This document shows positions 16,381-24,782 of a stretch of 39,707 nucleotides of DNA, in pieces. The notes under the pieces were generated by a model. It worked only from the letters and a program-made list of their open reading frames with translations, searched no databases and was not told the origin of the DNA. How positions within the stretch are numbered: the first letter of the stretch is position 1; every line of letters starts with the position of its first letter. Location: positions 1 to 39,707 of the forward strand of contig NZ_PDZH01000034.1 in the NCBI RefSeq assembly GCF_002735695.1, written 5' to 3'. The translations under genes and the position numbers were made by a program. This DNA comes from Chitinimonas sp. BJB300 (lineage in GTDB: Bacteria; Pseudomonadota; Gammaproteobacteria; Burkholderiales; Chitinimonadaceae).

Positions 16381-17670
16381 TTATTGGATGATCTTGTCAG
16401 CACTCAACGGGGCATTCAGGGCACCTAGCATGAACGACCTGAAATCGAACCATTTTTCGTTATCGGTAGAAAACCCGCCCAGCTGAAACCCATTGGCAAT
16501 GGAATCCATGGCGGAATCCGGACTGCGGCCTACCGCTGTCGATCCCCGTTGCCATAGTCCTTGCCAGCGGTCCATCAACGCCTGCTGCAATTCGGGGTCA
16601 AAGGCAGAGAATTGATCGGCAGCGGTGCCGCGGGTCTTCAGGGCCAGGAACAGGGCGCGTAAGGCTGCCTGTTCCGACATGCCCGGGCGGGCAGCAGCCG
16701 TATCGCTGCCCGACGTCGACGTGGGCAGCCTGACGGCTTCTTTCGCCTGGATGGGTACTGCCTCCTGGGCAATACGGGTGGGTAGGGGCGTCAACAGGTC
16801 CTTCGGCCACTCCTGCGCCGCCTGTGCCTGTCTTGTCGGCTTGGTGGCAATGGCGCGGGGCAGAATCTTGCCGTCCCCGCCCGCCTTGATGTCCGCTTTG
16901 ACCTCGCGGAGGGTATCAGACACCACGTCACGCACCTTGAAACTGTCGTCATGGGTTTCCATCGCGGTACTGACTGCGGTGGCCACCGCCGCGGCGGTAT
17001 CCGGGGAGAGCTCGGACAGGCCGAGCAGCTGGTACACGACATTCAGGTCCTTGCTGAAATTGTCTTCCAGCAACACCGTCACATTAGACGGTATGCTTGC
17101 CGGCGTATCGCGTAGCCTGCGGGCGATATTGAGGTTCTTGCTAACCCAGGCTCTATTTTCTTGCCATAGATCCATGACCGCATCCAGGGTGCCGAGGCGT
17201 TCATAATCTTCAAGGACAGCAAAAGCATCATCTAGCAGATCCACATCGACCCGCCGCCGGTTCTCGGAGATTTGATAGCGGCGGGCAGTGACATCATCCA
17301 CATCGAGAAATACCGCCCACAATTTACCGATCGGCTTATCCGGATCCGTTAAGTCCGCAGCGGGGGCGCCACGTTTAATCCACCATTGTTTCCGCAGATC
17401 CTGTGCTCTTTTTCGGTATTCCCCGCTAATCAGCTCGTAAGTAAAGGGCGGTTCTTTCGAACGTCGAAGAATGGCCGGCTCCAACTGGCGGGAAGTATCA
17501 ATATCCTTCGCCAGCTCCAGGACTTTTTCGGGTCTGAATCGACGTCGTATCTGGGGCTTAACCTGGATATCCCCCAGATCAGCAAAAAAAGACAGGCCCT
17601 CTTCGACCAGTTTGGTAGCCTGCTTCTTTAGGTCGGTATTGATCGACTGGGACTTTAAATCGCTATTCAT
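16381..17670 (-). CDS. ParB N-terminal-domain protein (429 aa)
   Basis: Residues about 35-130 match the ParB/Srx-like nuclease domain: a GDIQVKPQIRRRF opening, LAKDIDTSRQLEPAILRR, and SGEYRKRAQDL in place of the usual GERRxRAxxL. A helical segment (about 150-200) could be the HTH part. The C-terminal third is Ala/Thr-rich linker and an unrecognised ending. ParB proteins bind centromere-like sites and spread as CTP clamps, but no ParA partner is visible, so a regulatory role is also possible. AGGTG lies 6 bp before the ATG at 17670; a GTG three codons earlier is less likely. A palindrome of the 11.6-12.9 kb type lies 360 bp upstream. Confidence 0.75.
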   Translation of the reverse strand: MNSDLKSQSINTDLKKQATKLVEEGLSFFADLGDIQVKPQIRRRFRPEKVLELAKDIDTSRQLEPAILRRSKEPPFTYELISGEYRKRAQDLRKQWWIKRGAPAADLTDPDKPIGKLWAVFLDVDDVTARRYQISENRRRVDVDLLDDAFAVLEDYERLGTLDAVMDLWQENRAWVSKNLNIARRLRDTPASIPSNVTVLLEDNFSKDLNVVYQLLGLSELSPDTAAAVATAVSTAMETHDDSFKVRDVVSDTLREVKADIKAGGDGKILPRAIATKPTRQAQAAQEWPKDLLTPLPTRIAQEAVPIQAKEAVRLPTSTSGSDTAAARPGMSEQAALRALFLALKTRGTAADQFSAFDPELQQALMDRWQGLWQRGSTAVGRSPDSAMDSIANGFQLGGFSTDNEKWFDFRSFMLGALNAPLSADKIIQ

Positions 17671-17718
17671 CAAAAGCACCTAACTGGTTATTCGTTCTCT
17701 TCAATTTGGCAACCTTGC

Positions 17719-17862
17719 TTACTGCAACTTCCCTACTCGGCTAAGCATTTCCTGTACTACCTGCCTTTTGACTTGATCCATGAAGCGGGTAATGAATGGC
17801 TGACTTTCCAAATTCAGCTGGCTGGATTGCCTAATAGCAAAGGTGCGCGCTCGACGCTGACA
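17719..17862 (-). pseudogene. possible 3' remnant of a gene upstream of the ParB-like gene
   Basis: The frame ending at 17719 reads RTFAIRQSSQLNLESQPFIT then RFMDQVKRQVVQEMLSRVGK, which looks like a real protein C-terminus. It is cut on its 5' side by a 23-bp tandem duplication and then by unrelated sequence. If it once encoded ParA, the missing partner would be explained, but the fragment has no ParA motif. Confidence 0.3.
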
Positions 17863-17863
17863 C

Positions 17864-17909
17864 ACCTTGCGCCAGGCAATCTTTCGACCTTGCGCCAGGC
17901 AATCTTTCG
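17864..17909. repeat. 23-bp tandem duplication
   Basis: ACCTTGCGCCAGGCAATCTT followed by TCG is repeated twice without a gap (17864-17886 and 17887-17909). 23 is not a multiple of three, so any frame through it is shifted. It marks the broken 5' end of the fragment at 17719-17862. Confidence 0.75.
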
Positions 17910-18030
17910 AAAGTGTTGACGTTGATGGCGGCAATCGGAGGCGGCAGCCAGCCCCATCGACATGTTAGCAGAATACAGCAAACAATTATATACATAAGAA
18001 CACTATTATTGGTGGCAAGGTTCTGGCGGC

Positions 18031-18048
18031 ATTTTCCCATGGGAAAAT
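18031..18048. repeat. isolated copy of the 18-bp palindrome
   Basis: ATTTTCCCATGGGAAAAT, identical to the array at 11.6-12.9 kb, lies between the ParB-like gene and the pilus operon, about 555 bp before pilL. It may be a secondary binding site of the same protein. Confidence 0.8.
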
Positions 18049-18065
18049 TTGACCCTGTCGCTTGG

Positions 18066-18347
18066 GGTTTGGCTGGGACGCAGGTCGCGTTGCACTGGGA
18101 CTGAGTGAGGACTCATCAGCAGGGAAGGGCGGCGGGTCACCGGTTGCTGTCACCCAGTACCACCGCGGGATGTCGTTCCCGGCATAGCGAGCAAAGGCAC
18201 ACCACCGTGCATACACAGGCACATCGGCACCATGCTGCGCTCATACGCATCGCGAAGACCTTGCTGCGCACGCTGGTTTTCTCGGTCAAGCAAGTCGGTT
18301 CGAAAGTATGCAATCTTGCCGATCAGCACTTTGGGGTTATCAACCAC
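18066..18347 (-). pseudogene. frameshifted gene remnant
   Basis: From a GTG at 18347, one minus frame reads VDNPKVLIGKIAYFRTDL then LDRENQRAQQGLRDAYERSM then VPMCLCMHGGV. Near 18200 the sense continues in another frame as AFARYAGNDIPRWYWVTATGD. The joined sequence has the AY...P.CLC...GV layout of DUF1173-like plasmid proteins, a weak resemblance. It seems to be a decayed gene with a frameshift; the remainder runs into the palindrome at 18031. Confidence 0.35.
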
Positions 18348-18420
18348 CGTCGCCTCGCCAATTCGTCATTCCGGCTTCAGTAGAACTTGTCCCGGAAAAT
18401 ACCGTCAGTTGCTCTATTAA

Positions 18421-18586
18421 ATCAGCGTTTCATTATATTTAATTTTCGTATATCGGGTGCAAATTGATTGATACCCCATAACTCACCGCCGACGCTGCGT
18501 ACCTCAGTCTCATTCACTTAAATCGCGCATGAAATAGCCACCCATGAAACGCATCCAATTCGCCACGCTATCCGGAGAATGACGAC
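18421..18586 (+). promoter_or_regulatory. region expected to hold the pilus-operon promoter
   Basis: This AT-rich 165-bp stretch separates the remnant at 18066-18347 from the first pil gene. It contains TTTCATTATATTTAATTTTCGTATATC, but I could not fix a -35/-10 pair. CCGGAGAATGACGAC immediately before the ATG at 18587 is a clear ribosome site. Confidence 0.35.
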
Positions 18587-19591
18587 ATGCAGCGGGTCTT
18601 TCGCGTAGGGATGGCCAAGGTGCTTGCCGGCATCATGATGACTGCTGCCTCAATGGCGGGTTCGACGGGCTTCTCGTTTGACTACAAGGTAGAAGGGACG
18701 CACGTTATTCAAGCCTTCGATGATGGCGTGAAGACTTACATCCAGATGCGTTCCGACCACCTGCCCGTGGTGTCAGATGGCATGGATCCCGCCTTGCCGG
18801 TTGCACGTACCGGGCTTTACTACACCGTCCCCTTGCTGGCCAACGTACTGACCGTATCTGCCGGTGGCAGCACGGCAACCATTCACTACACGGGCAAGCA
18901 GATCCGTCCCCGGCGAGCCACCCCTGTCAGCCAGGCAACGCGCCAACCCCTCGCATCCCCCCATCGCCAGCCATTGACCGATCCGTCACCCTCCCCGGCG
19001 AGCCTCGCTGCCAGTCCCTCAGCGCCCCTACCAGATCCAGACCAAGTCAAACCGGTGCTGCTGACGGTAGAAGATGAAGCCGCGCTGACAACGACCCGCA
19101 CCAACCTGTTCCGGTTGGTCGACGAGGGCAGCCTCGCGGCAGAAGGCGCCAATCTGGCCCTGGATGCGCACCGCACAAAATTACTGTCACGGCGTGCCCA
19201 GTTGATTGCCGATGCGGAACGCGCGGCCAAGGAAGCCGCGGCGCAGCGTCTACAGGCCGAACGCGATGCACAACGTGTGGCCGCGCTGAAGACGAACAGC
19301 GCAACGACGGTGATGGCGCTCGACGCCCACCCCGACACGCCTTGTTTTGATGTCTTGCCCAGCGATGTGTACCTGTCTGTGGCGATGAGCCGGTGGGCAA
19401 AGCAGGCCGGATGGCAAGGCCCGTTCTGGGAAGCCAGTGATCCCGTCGTAGAACGCAGCGCGCGGATTTGCGGTGATGTCTTCGTGGCCATCAATCAGGT
19501 GCTGTCTGCCTATGCCCAAACGACCCATTCCATCCGTCTCGTCTTCCATGAAGGCAATAACACGCCGCAATTTGTGACCGGAGCCAAGTAA
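18587..19591 (+). CDS. pilL: PilL-like protein with TcpQ domain (334 aa)
   Basis: First gene of a type IVb (thin) pilus operon. An N-terminal signal-like segment (about 1-30) is followed by a strand-rich region, FDYKVEGTHVIQAFDDGVKT then YIQMRSDHLPVV, which resembles the N-terminal domain of VirB9/TrbG proteins. Then come a Pro/Ser-rich linker (about 105-155), an Ala-rich coiled coil (about 165-240) and a C-terminal TcpQ-type domain (FDVLPSDVYLSVAMSRWAKQ, with VFVAINQVLSAYAQT and IRLVFHEGNN). TcpQ-type domains help the secretin assemble in the outer membrane. The stop overlaps the next start by one base (TAATG). Confidence 0.8.
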   Translation: MQRVFRVGMAKVLAGIMMTAASMAGSTGFSFDYKVEGTHVIQAFDDGVKTYIQMRSDHLPVVSDGMDPALPVARTGLYYTVPLLANVLTVSAGGSTATIHYTGKQIRPRRATPVSQATRQPLASPHRQPLTDPSPSPASLAASPSAPLPDPDQVKPVLLTVEDEAALTTTRTNLFRLVDEGSLAAEGANLALDAHRTKLLSRRAQLIADAERAAKEAAAQRLQAERDAQRVAALKTNSATTVMALDAHPDTPCFDVLPSDVYLSVAMSRWAKQAGWQGPFWEASDPVVERSARICGDVFVAINQVLSAYAQTTHSIRLVFHEGNNTPQFVTGAK

Positions 19592-21228
19592 TGAACAAGG
19601 CCATCTCGCTGACCATCGCCGCTGTCGTGGCGGGCTGTGCCACGCATAAAGGGGCAGAGGTCCAGCAACGTGTCGAGAAAAAAGTCTCTCCCGATGCGGC
19701 CAACTTCCCGAAGCCGGATACGAGCCTTAACCTGAAGCTGGTCGAAGTGCGCAAAGGGTCGGTCTACCTGGGCGGTAAAGCGCTCTCCACCCGGCCCACC
19801 GACAATCTGCCACCCATTTTTGATGATGCCAAAGCCATCAAGGCGCTCGTCTACGAACGCCATGCACTGAATATCCTGGAACTCGCAGAAAAGATCACCC
19901 GACAATACCGGATCCCTGTCGAGATCAGCCAGAACGTTTACCTGGCTTCACAGACCTTGCCAACCCAAGGCACCGGCGCACAAGCCAACAAAGCGTCGGA
20001 AGCTGCCAGCGACAAAAAGGATCAGGTGCTGAATTTTGCCTATGTCGGCGACCGCATGATCGTGCTCAACGACTACGACACGCTGCGCTTGATCCTGGAC
20101 CGGGTGGCAGCGCGCATCGGTATTTCCTGGGAATACCACGATGGCCGGATTCATTTCTACCGATTCAAGACCCGTTCGTTCGACGTCGTGCTCAATGCGG
20201 GCATGCTCACCGACAAGATGACCTTCAACTCTGCCGGTACGCAGACGACAGGGGGTGCTGGCCAGCAAGGGAGCACGACCAGCCAGGTGACGTTGAATCT
20301 TGAGCGCGGTGGCCAAACCGATCCCTGGAAAGACTTTCTCGCCGAAGTCACCAGCTTTCGGAGCGCTGGCGGCAATGTCGTGGCCAACCCCACTGCCGGC
20401 ACCGTCACGGTCACCGATACCCCGACGGTCCTTGCGCGGGTCGACGATTTCATCAAGCACTTCAATCGCAAGGCCAATCGCGAAGTGGTGTTGCAGATCG
20501 ATCTCTACTCACTCAAGAAGGTCCGCGCCAACCAATTTGGTTTGGAAGCCAGCGCCGTGTTTACCAGTCCGGGCGGCAAGATCCGTACCTTTGCAAAATC
20601 ACCGATGTCCCTGCTCACCAATGAAGCCAGCGCGCTCAGCAATTTTGCCCTGTCGGGTACAAGCGCGGCACCCACCGTCAAGAATCCCGGTACGACCGGG
20701 GATGGCTTTGTCGGCAAAGAGGGGAGCTTCATTGGCTTGAGTGGGCTAGCCCAGTGGGATGACGTTACCCGCATCAACAGCATCTCCATGCGTACCCGCA
20801 ACCAGGTGCCCGTCTCCCTGACGGATTCCTTCTTCCAGGAATACCCGCGCTCCATCTCGACGTCGCAAGGCAACAGCTCCACCGAGGTGAGCATCCAGCA
20901 GGGCACGGTGACCACCGGGTATACGGCGTATTTCAATCCGCGCATCACTGACGATAACCGCGTGCTGCTGCATTTTGCGTTTGACCTGTCTGACCCCGGC
21001 AAATTCAAACCCACGACGGTTGGTGGCACCTCGATTCAATCCGCCCAGATCTCGCGCAAGGCGCCGGTATTGGATCTGTCCGTGGTCCCTGGCCGCCCGG
21101 TCGCCGTGATGCAGCTGACGCGACAGAATGTCTACAAAAGGACGAACGCCGGGTTTGGCGGCAGCACGGCGGATGGTGACACGGACGAAGATCTGCTGCT
21201 GGTGGTGACGGCAACCTTGGTGAGCTGA
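19591..21228 (+). CDS. pilN: PilN-family outer-membrane secretin lipoprotein (545 aa)
   Basis: Forms the outer-membrane pore for the thin pilus. The N-terminus MNKAISLTIAAVVAGCATHK contains a lipobox (VAGC, Cys16), so it is probably a lipoprotein like R64 PilN. N-domains follow (ALNILELAEKITRQYRIPVE; DYDTLRLILDRVAARIGISW), then a NVVANPTAGTVTVTDTPTVL motif before the beta-barrel. The C-terminal secretin domain includes REVVLQIDLYSLKKVRANQF and VPGRPVAVMQLTRQNVYKR. Length is usual for the family. Confidence 0.92.
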   Translation: MNKAISLTIAAVVAGCATHKGAEVQQRVEKKVSPDAANFPKPDTSLNLKLVEVRKGSVYLGGKALSTRPTDNLPPIFDDAKAIKALVYERHALNILELAEKITRQYRIPVEISQNVYLASQTLPTQGTGAQANKASEAASDKKDQVLNFAYVGDRMIVLNDYDTLRLILDRVAARIGISWEYHDGRIHFYRFKTRSFDVVLNAGMLTDKMTFNSAGTQTTGGAGQQGSTTSQVTLNLERGGQTDPWKDFLAEVTSFRSAGGNVVANPTAGTVTVTDTPTVLARVDDFIKHFNRKANREVVLQIDLYSLKKVRANQFGLEASAVFTSPGGKIRTFAKSPMSLLTNEASALSNFALSGTSAAPTVKNPGTTGDGFVGKEGSFIGLSGLAQWDDVTRINSISMRTRNQVPVSLTDSFFQEYPRSISTSQGNSSTEVSIQQGTVTTGYTAYFNPRITDDNRVLLHFAFDLSDPGKFKPTTVGGTSIQSAQISRKAPVLDLSVVPGRPVAVMQLTRQNVYKRTNAGFGGSTADGDTDEDLLLVVTATLVS

Positions 21229-21232
21229 AGCC

Positions 21233-22471
21233 ATGGAAATGTGCATCAAAGGCAACGCGATCCTATTAGGTGCCGCGTGGCGTCCTAAAGGCAACAGGGT
21301 CCGCAACAAGCCGACAGCGACCCACGAACAATGCATCGGGCTGACCATCGGCTCGGCGTGTTCCACGAACAGGGTGCTGCGATTTGCTGCCGCAGCGGTC
21401 GCCGCTGCGCTGGGTGGCGATGGCATGGCCATGATGCGACTCCCTGATGATCGCTGGTGGGCGTGTGCCATTGTTGGCGGTTCGGTCTTACTGGACTCCG
21501 ACCAGTTTGTCTCGCTCGACCATGCGTGCCGTATGGCACGAAATACCCTCGCCGTTTCGCCTGCTGCTTCGCTCATCAGCAATGATCCGGTATCGCTCGC
21601 GGCGTGCGGACTGACGTGCAGTGCCGTATCTATGACGGACTGCCTTGCACATCCCTGCGCGCCCGCGAAACGCCTATTGCCCCCGAAAGCACGCCATGCC
21701 CTTGTCGGCACCGCGATTGGCCTGGCACTGGCTGCTGGGTCAGGTGGGTATGTCTTGTTCGTCCAATTGGAGGCACAGAGAAAGGCTGCTGAAGCCGCCG
21801 CCGCTAAAGCGCTGGCGGAGGCTGAACGTGCAAAACGACCCTCGCCCGAGGTGGCAGCCGCCATGGCCATCGGTCAGTGGCTCAAGCTTCAGCAGTTGCC
21901 CTCAGCGCCTTCGCTACTCACCGAGATCGTTCAACGCCAGTCGGCACTGCCCCTGGATGTCAATGGCTGGCGCTTTGACCGATTAAGCTGCGCACGCGGC
22001 TCGACCGCGCAGCCTGACCCATTTGCTTGTGCCTTCTCCTATCAGCGGAACGCCTTTGCGGGCGATTTCACGCTGCCTTTGTCGGCTGTCGGCCTCGGGC
22101 ATGCGGCGGTCAGCTTTATCCCGACCAGTGCCACCTTGCCGGTGTTGAACCACGAATCCGCCGCTGCCTTCTTGCAAGCAGGCCATGCTGAGTTGCTGAC
22201 CCTATTGGCCTATGCGAAGGACGCGGGGGCAACCGCCGTGATGAGTGACATGTCGGCGCCGGTAAAGGGTCTGCTGCTGCCGGTCAATGCCCCCTATTCG
22301 GTCGTGCAGCAAGCGTTTTCGCTCAGTGGGCCGACCCATCTTCGCGACATTCTCCGCCGCATGCCGCGCAACGTCCTGGTGCAGGCATTCAGTGCTGACC
22401 TGGGGAGTCATGGCCAGTTCACCTTCAGCGGCGTATTGATCCACCGTGCTGAAACACTAGGAAACCTGTGA
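21233..22471 (+). CDS. pilO: type IVb pilus inner-membrane protein PilO (412 aa)
   Basis: Position between the secretin and pilP, and the layout, identify it: a cytoplasmic N-terminal domain (about 1-150), a single membrane helix (about 157-177, LVGTAIGLALAAGSGGYVLF), an Ala/Glu-rich coiled coil (VQLEAQRKAAEAAAAKALAE), and a periplasmic domain. It would join the ATPase complex to the periplasmic part of the machine. The ribosome site is weak, so it may depend on coupling to pilN, whose stop is 4 bp upstream. Confidence 0.82.
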   Translation: MEMCIKGNAILLGAAWRPKGNRVRNKPTATHEQCIGLTIGSACSTNRVLRFAAAAVAAALGGDGMAMMRLPDDRWWACAIVGGSVLLDSDQFVSLDHACRMARNTLAVSPAASLISNDPVSLAACGLTCSAVSMTDCLAHPCAPAKRLLPPKARHALVGTAIGLALAAGSGGYVLFVQLEAQRKAAEAAAAKALAEAERAKRPSPEVAAAMAIGQWLKLQQLPSAPSLLTEIVQRQSALPLDVNGWRFDRLSCARGSTAQPDPFACAFSYQRNAFAGDFTLPLSAVGLGHAAVSFIPTSATLPVLNHESAAAFLQAGHAELLTLLAYAKDAGATAVMSDMSAPVKGLLLPVNAPYSVVQQAFSLSGPTHLRDILRRMPRNVLVQAFSADLGSHGQFTFSGVLIHRAETLGNL

Positions 22472-23049
22472 TGAAAGCCTGCTTGCTGATGATGCTGTCT
22501 GGCGCTGTCGTGGCGGCCGATCCCGTCACCCCGACTACCGTGCCGACCATTGAAGATTTGCATCGGGCGCGTTTGGCCCACGCTTATTACGAAGAACTGA
22601 ACAAAGTGCAGTCAGCCACCTTGTTCGGCGGTACGGGGCCGATAGGACTCGTTGATCGATCTACCGTTGGCGGCCCGGTCATGGGCGCGATTTCGCCACC
22701 GAGTCGTCAGGTGAAGCAAGGGGAGACCCATCCTGCCAAGCCGGTGAAGCCCGATCCCGTGTTGGTGATTGAGAGTGCCTGGGGCGATGACCTAGGCGGC
22801 ATCTTCCCCGTCGTGACCTATGGCGACGACACGCGGGAATTGGCGAAAGGCAACTACATTGGTCCGTGGCAATTAGATCGCATCGACCCGCCCACCCGTT
22901 GTTTCTACTTCACCAAGACGAGCTACACACCCGCAAAGGGCAAAAAGCGATCAGCGCCATTTACCGAAGCGCAAGTCCGTTGCGCCAATCGCGCGACAGC
23001 GATTGCCTCCCACGCCGGCGAGGATAGGGCGAAGGCGTCGACACCATGA
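22468..23049 (+). CDS. pilP: type IV pilus biogenesis protein PilP (193 aa)
   Basis: A signal peptide (MMKACLLMMLSGAVVAADP, cleavage likely after AVVAA) leads to a periplasmic protein. TIEDLHRARLAHAYYEELNK then VQSATLFGG resembles the helical start of PilP from R64-type systems. The ATG overlaps the pilO stop by 4 bp (ATGA), and its own stop overlaps pilQ by 4 bp. PilP is thought to bridge inner-membrane proteins and the secretin. Confidence 0.82.
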   Translation: MMKACLLMMLSGAVVAADPVTPTTVPTIEDLHRARLAHAYYEELNKVQSATLFGGTGPIGLVDRSTVGGPVMGAISPPSRQVKQGETHPAKPVKPDPVLVIESAWGDDLGGIFPVVTYGDDTRELAKGNYIGPWQLDRIDPPTRCFYFTKTSYTPAKGKKRSAPFTEAQVRCANRATAIASHAGEDRAKASTP

Positions 23050-24782
23050 ACTTCCACCTCCCATTCAGCAAGCAACGCGACCGCCGCGCCCAGCGTCCAG
23101 CGGTCAAACCGCCACCGACCGTGACCGTGGTAGAGGACATAGGCCGACCGCTCGACACCCTTCGATTTGCCTATTCGTCATTGATGGATAAGCACACCAG
23201 CATGGCGGTGCTGCTTGACGATAAAACAGGCGGGCCGGGCCTCCTGTTGCTGGCACCGATATCGGCAACCGACGAAATGGCCATTCGAACCCTATTGGTC
23301 TACCTGTCTGCCGATGCCAGGTACACGGGGGTTGAAGCTTTGCGGGTAACCCCCTCCGTGCTGGCCTTTGTTTCGGAAAAACTGAAGCACGCCAACCAGC
23401 TCGCCACGCCGGAAGCCGACAAAGAAGCCTTCAACGCCTTTCGGGAGATCGTGCAACGCGCATTCGATAGCGGAGCTTCGGACCTACGTTTTTCAGTCGT
23501 GGGGCATAACGTCAAAGTGCTGGTGCGCATCGATGGCGAGATACGGCGGTTTCCGGATTCGCTGACGCGGGACCGTGCGGAACAATTGCTCCGGGCCGCC
23601 TTTGCAAAATCAGAAGACAACGCCAACTCCGGTTCCCAGCTTGAATTCAATCAATACATGAACACGGCAGTCAGTGTGAATGTGCAGGAAGGGCCACACC
23701 CGCGGCGCATCCAACTGCGGATGCAAAGTAGCCCCCAGCGCGGCGGTCATCTCAATGCGTGCCGCCTGCTTGCCCAACAGGAGCGCAGTCGCGATCTGCA
23801 CAAGCCGCTTGCCGAGACCCTGGTGGAAATCGGTTTCATGCCGGATCAAGCCTACGAAATTGCACTGCGTTCCCTGCAAGGCAGCGGTGCCGGCCTGTCC
23901 GTCGGTGAAACGGGATCGGGCAAGACCAACACGATGTACAGCATCTGTTCGGCGCTCGCTGTGCCAGGCAAGGCAGGGCATTCGGTCGAAGATCCCGTTG
24001 AAGGCACCATTTTCGGGATGAACCAGCACACCATCCAGGTGCGGGAAGGCCAGACGCGACGACAGGCTTATGAGGAAGCGTTTACTGCCCTGTTGCGTTC
24101 GGACCCGGATTTTATCCTGATCGGTGAAATTCGTGATGACGCTGCTGGCCAAGCCTTTCTGGACAGCTCCGATGCCGGGCACTACACCCTGTCGACGTTG
24201 CATGCCGAATCCGCTGTGGGTGCCTATCGCCGTCTGACCAGTCGACTGATCGGCCTACCCATCGAGGTCATCACTGCCCCAGGGTTTATTGCCTGGGTGG
24301 CGCACCACAAGCTGCTGCAGCGCCTGTGTACGCATTGCAAGCTGCCCTTACTCCGCTGCAAGCGCCAGTTTGCCGATCCTGCCTTTGGTTTCGGACGCAC
24401 AGAGTTACGACTCCTCGGGCTCCTGGGGGAGCCCGAGTCGGTATTTATGCGGAATCCCGAGGGTTGTGCACATTGCCGCCAACGTACGCCCGGTGTCCAA
24501 GGCCGTACGCTGGCCGCTGGACTCTTCCTGCCCGATGACGAAACGCTTGAGCTCATCCAGGCGCAGCGGTACGCCAGTGTCCAACAGGTGTTGCGCAGCC
24601 GTTGGCTGTTTGATCGCAAATGCTTGAAGGCAGCGCTGGCTGCCGACAAGGCCTTATATAAAAGCGGCATGGAGGTCGGTATCTGGAAGATGCTGCAAGG
24701 CGAGATCGACCCCCGAGAGGTGATCAGTGCCTTTCGCCATTTTGGGCCTTACTTGCAAGCGCTGGGCGTCGAATATGGGTAG
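23046..24782 (+). CDS. pilQ: type IVb pilus assembly ATPase PilQ (GspE/PilB family, 578 aa)
   Basis: Powers pilus extension. Walker A is GETGSGKT (287-294); the Asp box and Walker B are in LLRSDPDFILIGEIRDD (about 349-365); the His box is STLHAES (about 383-389). The metal-binding Cys pairs are CTHC (428-431) and CAHC (474-477), here widely separated. The N-terminal 130 residues have no motif I recognise. Overlaps pilP by 4 bp and pilR by 8 bp, so the block is tightly coupled. Confidence 0.95.
   Translation: MNFHLPFSKQRDRRAQRPAVKPPPTVTVVEDIGRPLDTLRFAYSSLMDKHTSMAVLLDDKTGGPGLLLLAPISATDEMAIRTLLVYLSADARYTGVEALRVTPSVLAFVSEKLKHANQLATPEADKEAFNAFREIVQRAFDSGASDLRFSVVGHNVKVLVRIDGEIRRFPDSLTRDRAEQLLRAAFAKSEDNANSGSQLEFNQYMNTAVSVNVQEGPHPRRIQLRMQSSPQRGGHLNACRLLAQQERSRDLHKPLAETLVEIGFMPDQAYEIALRSLQGSGAGLSVGETGSGKTNTMYSICSALAVPGKAGHSVEDPVEGTIFGMNQHTIQVREGQTRRQAYEEAFTALLRSDPDFILIGEIRDDAAGQAFLDSSDAGHYTLSTLHAESAVGAYRRLTSRLIGLPIEVITAPGFIAWVAHHKLLQRLCTHCKLPLLRCKRQFADPAFGFGRTELRLLGLLGEPESVFMRNPEGCAHCRQRTPGVQGRTLAAGLFLPDDETLELIQAQRYASVQQVLRSRWLFDRKCLKAALAADKALYKSGMEVGIWKMLQGEIDPREVISAFRHFGPYLQALGVEYG

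Noticed and set aside
18886-22444. Long minus-strand frames opposite the pil genes (up to 374 aa)
   Set aside because: They mirror high-GC plus-strand coding genes with clear motifs and have no start context.
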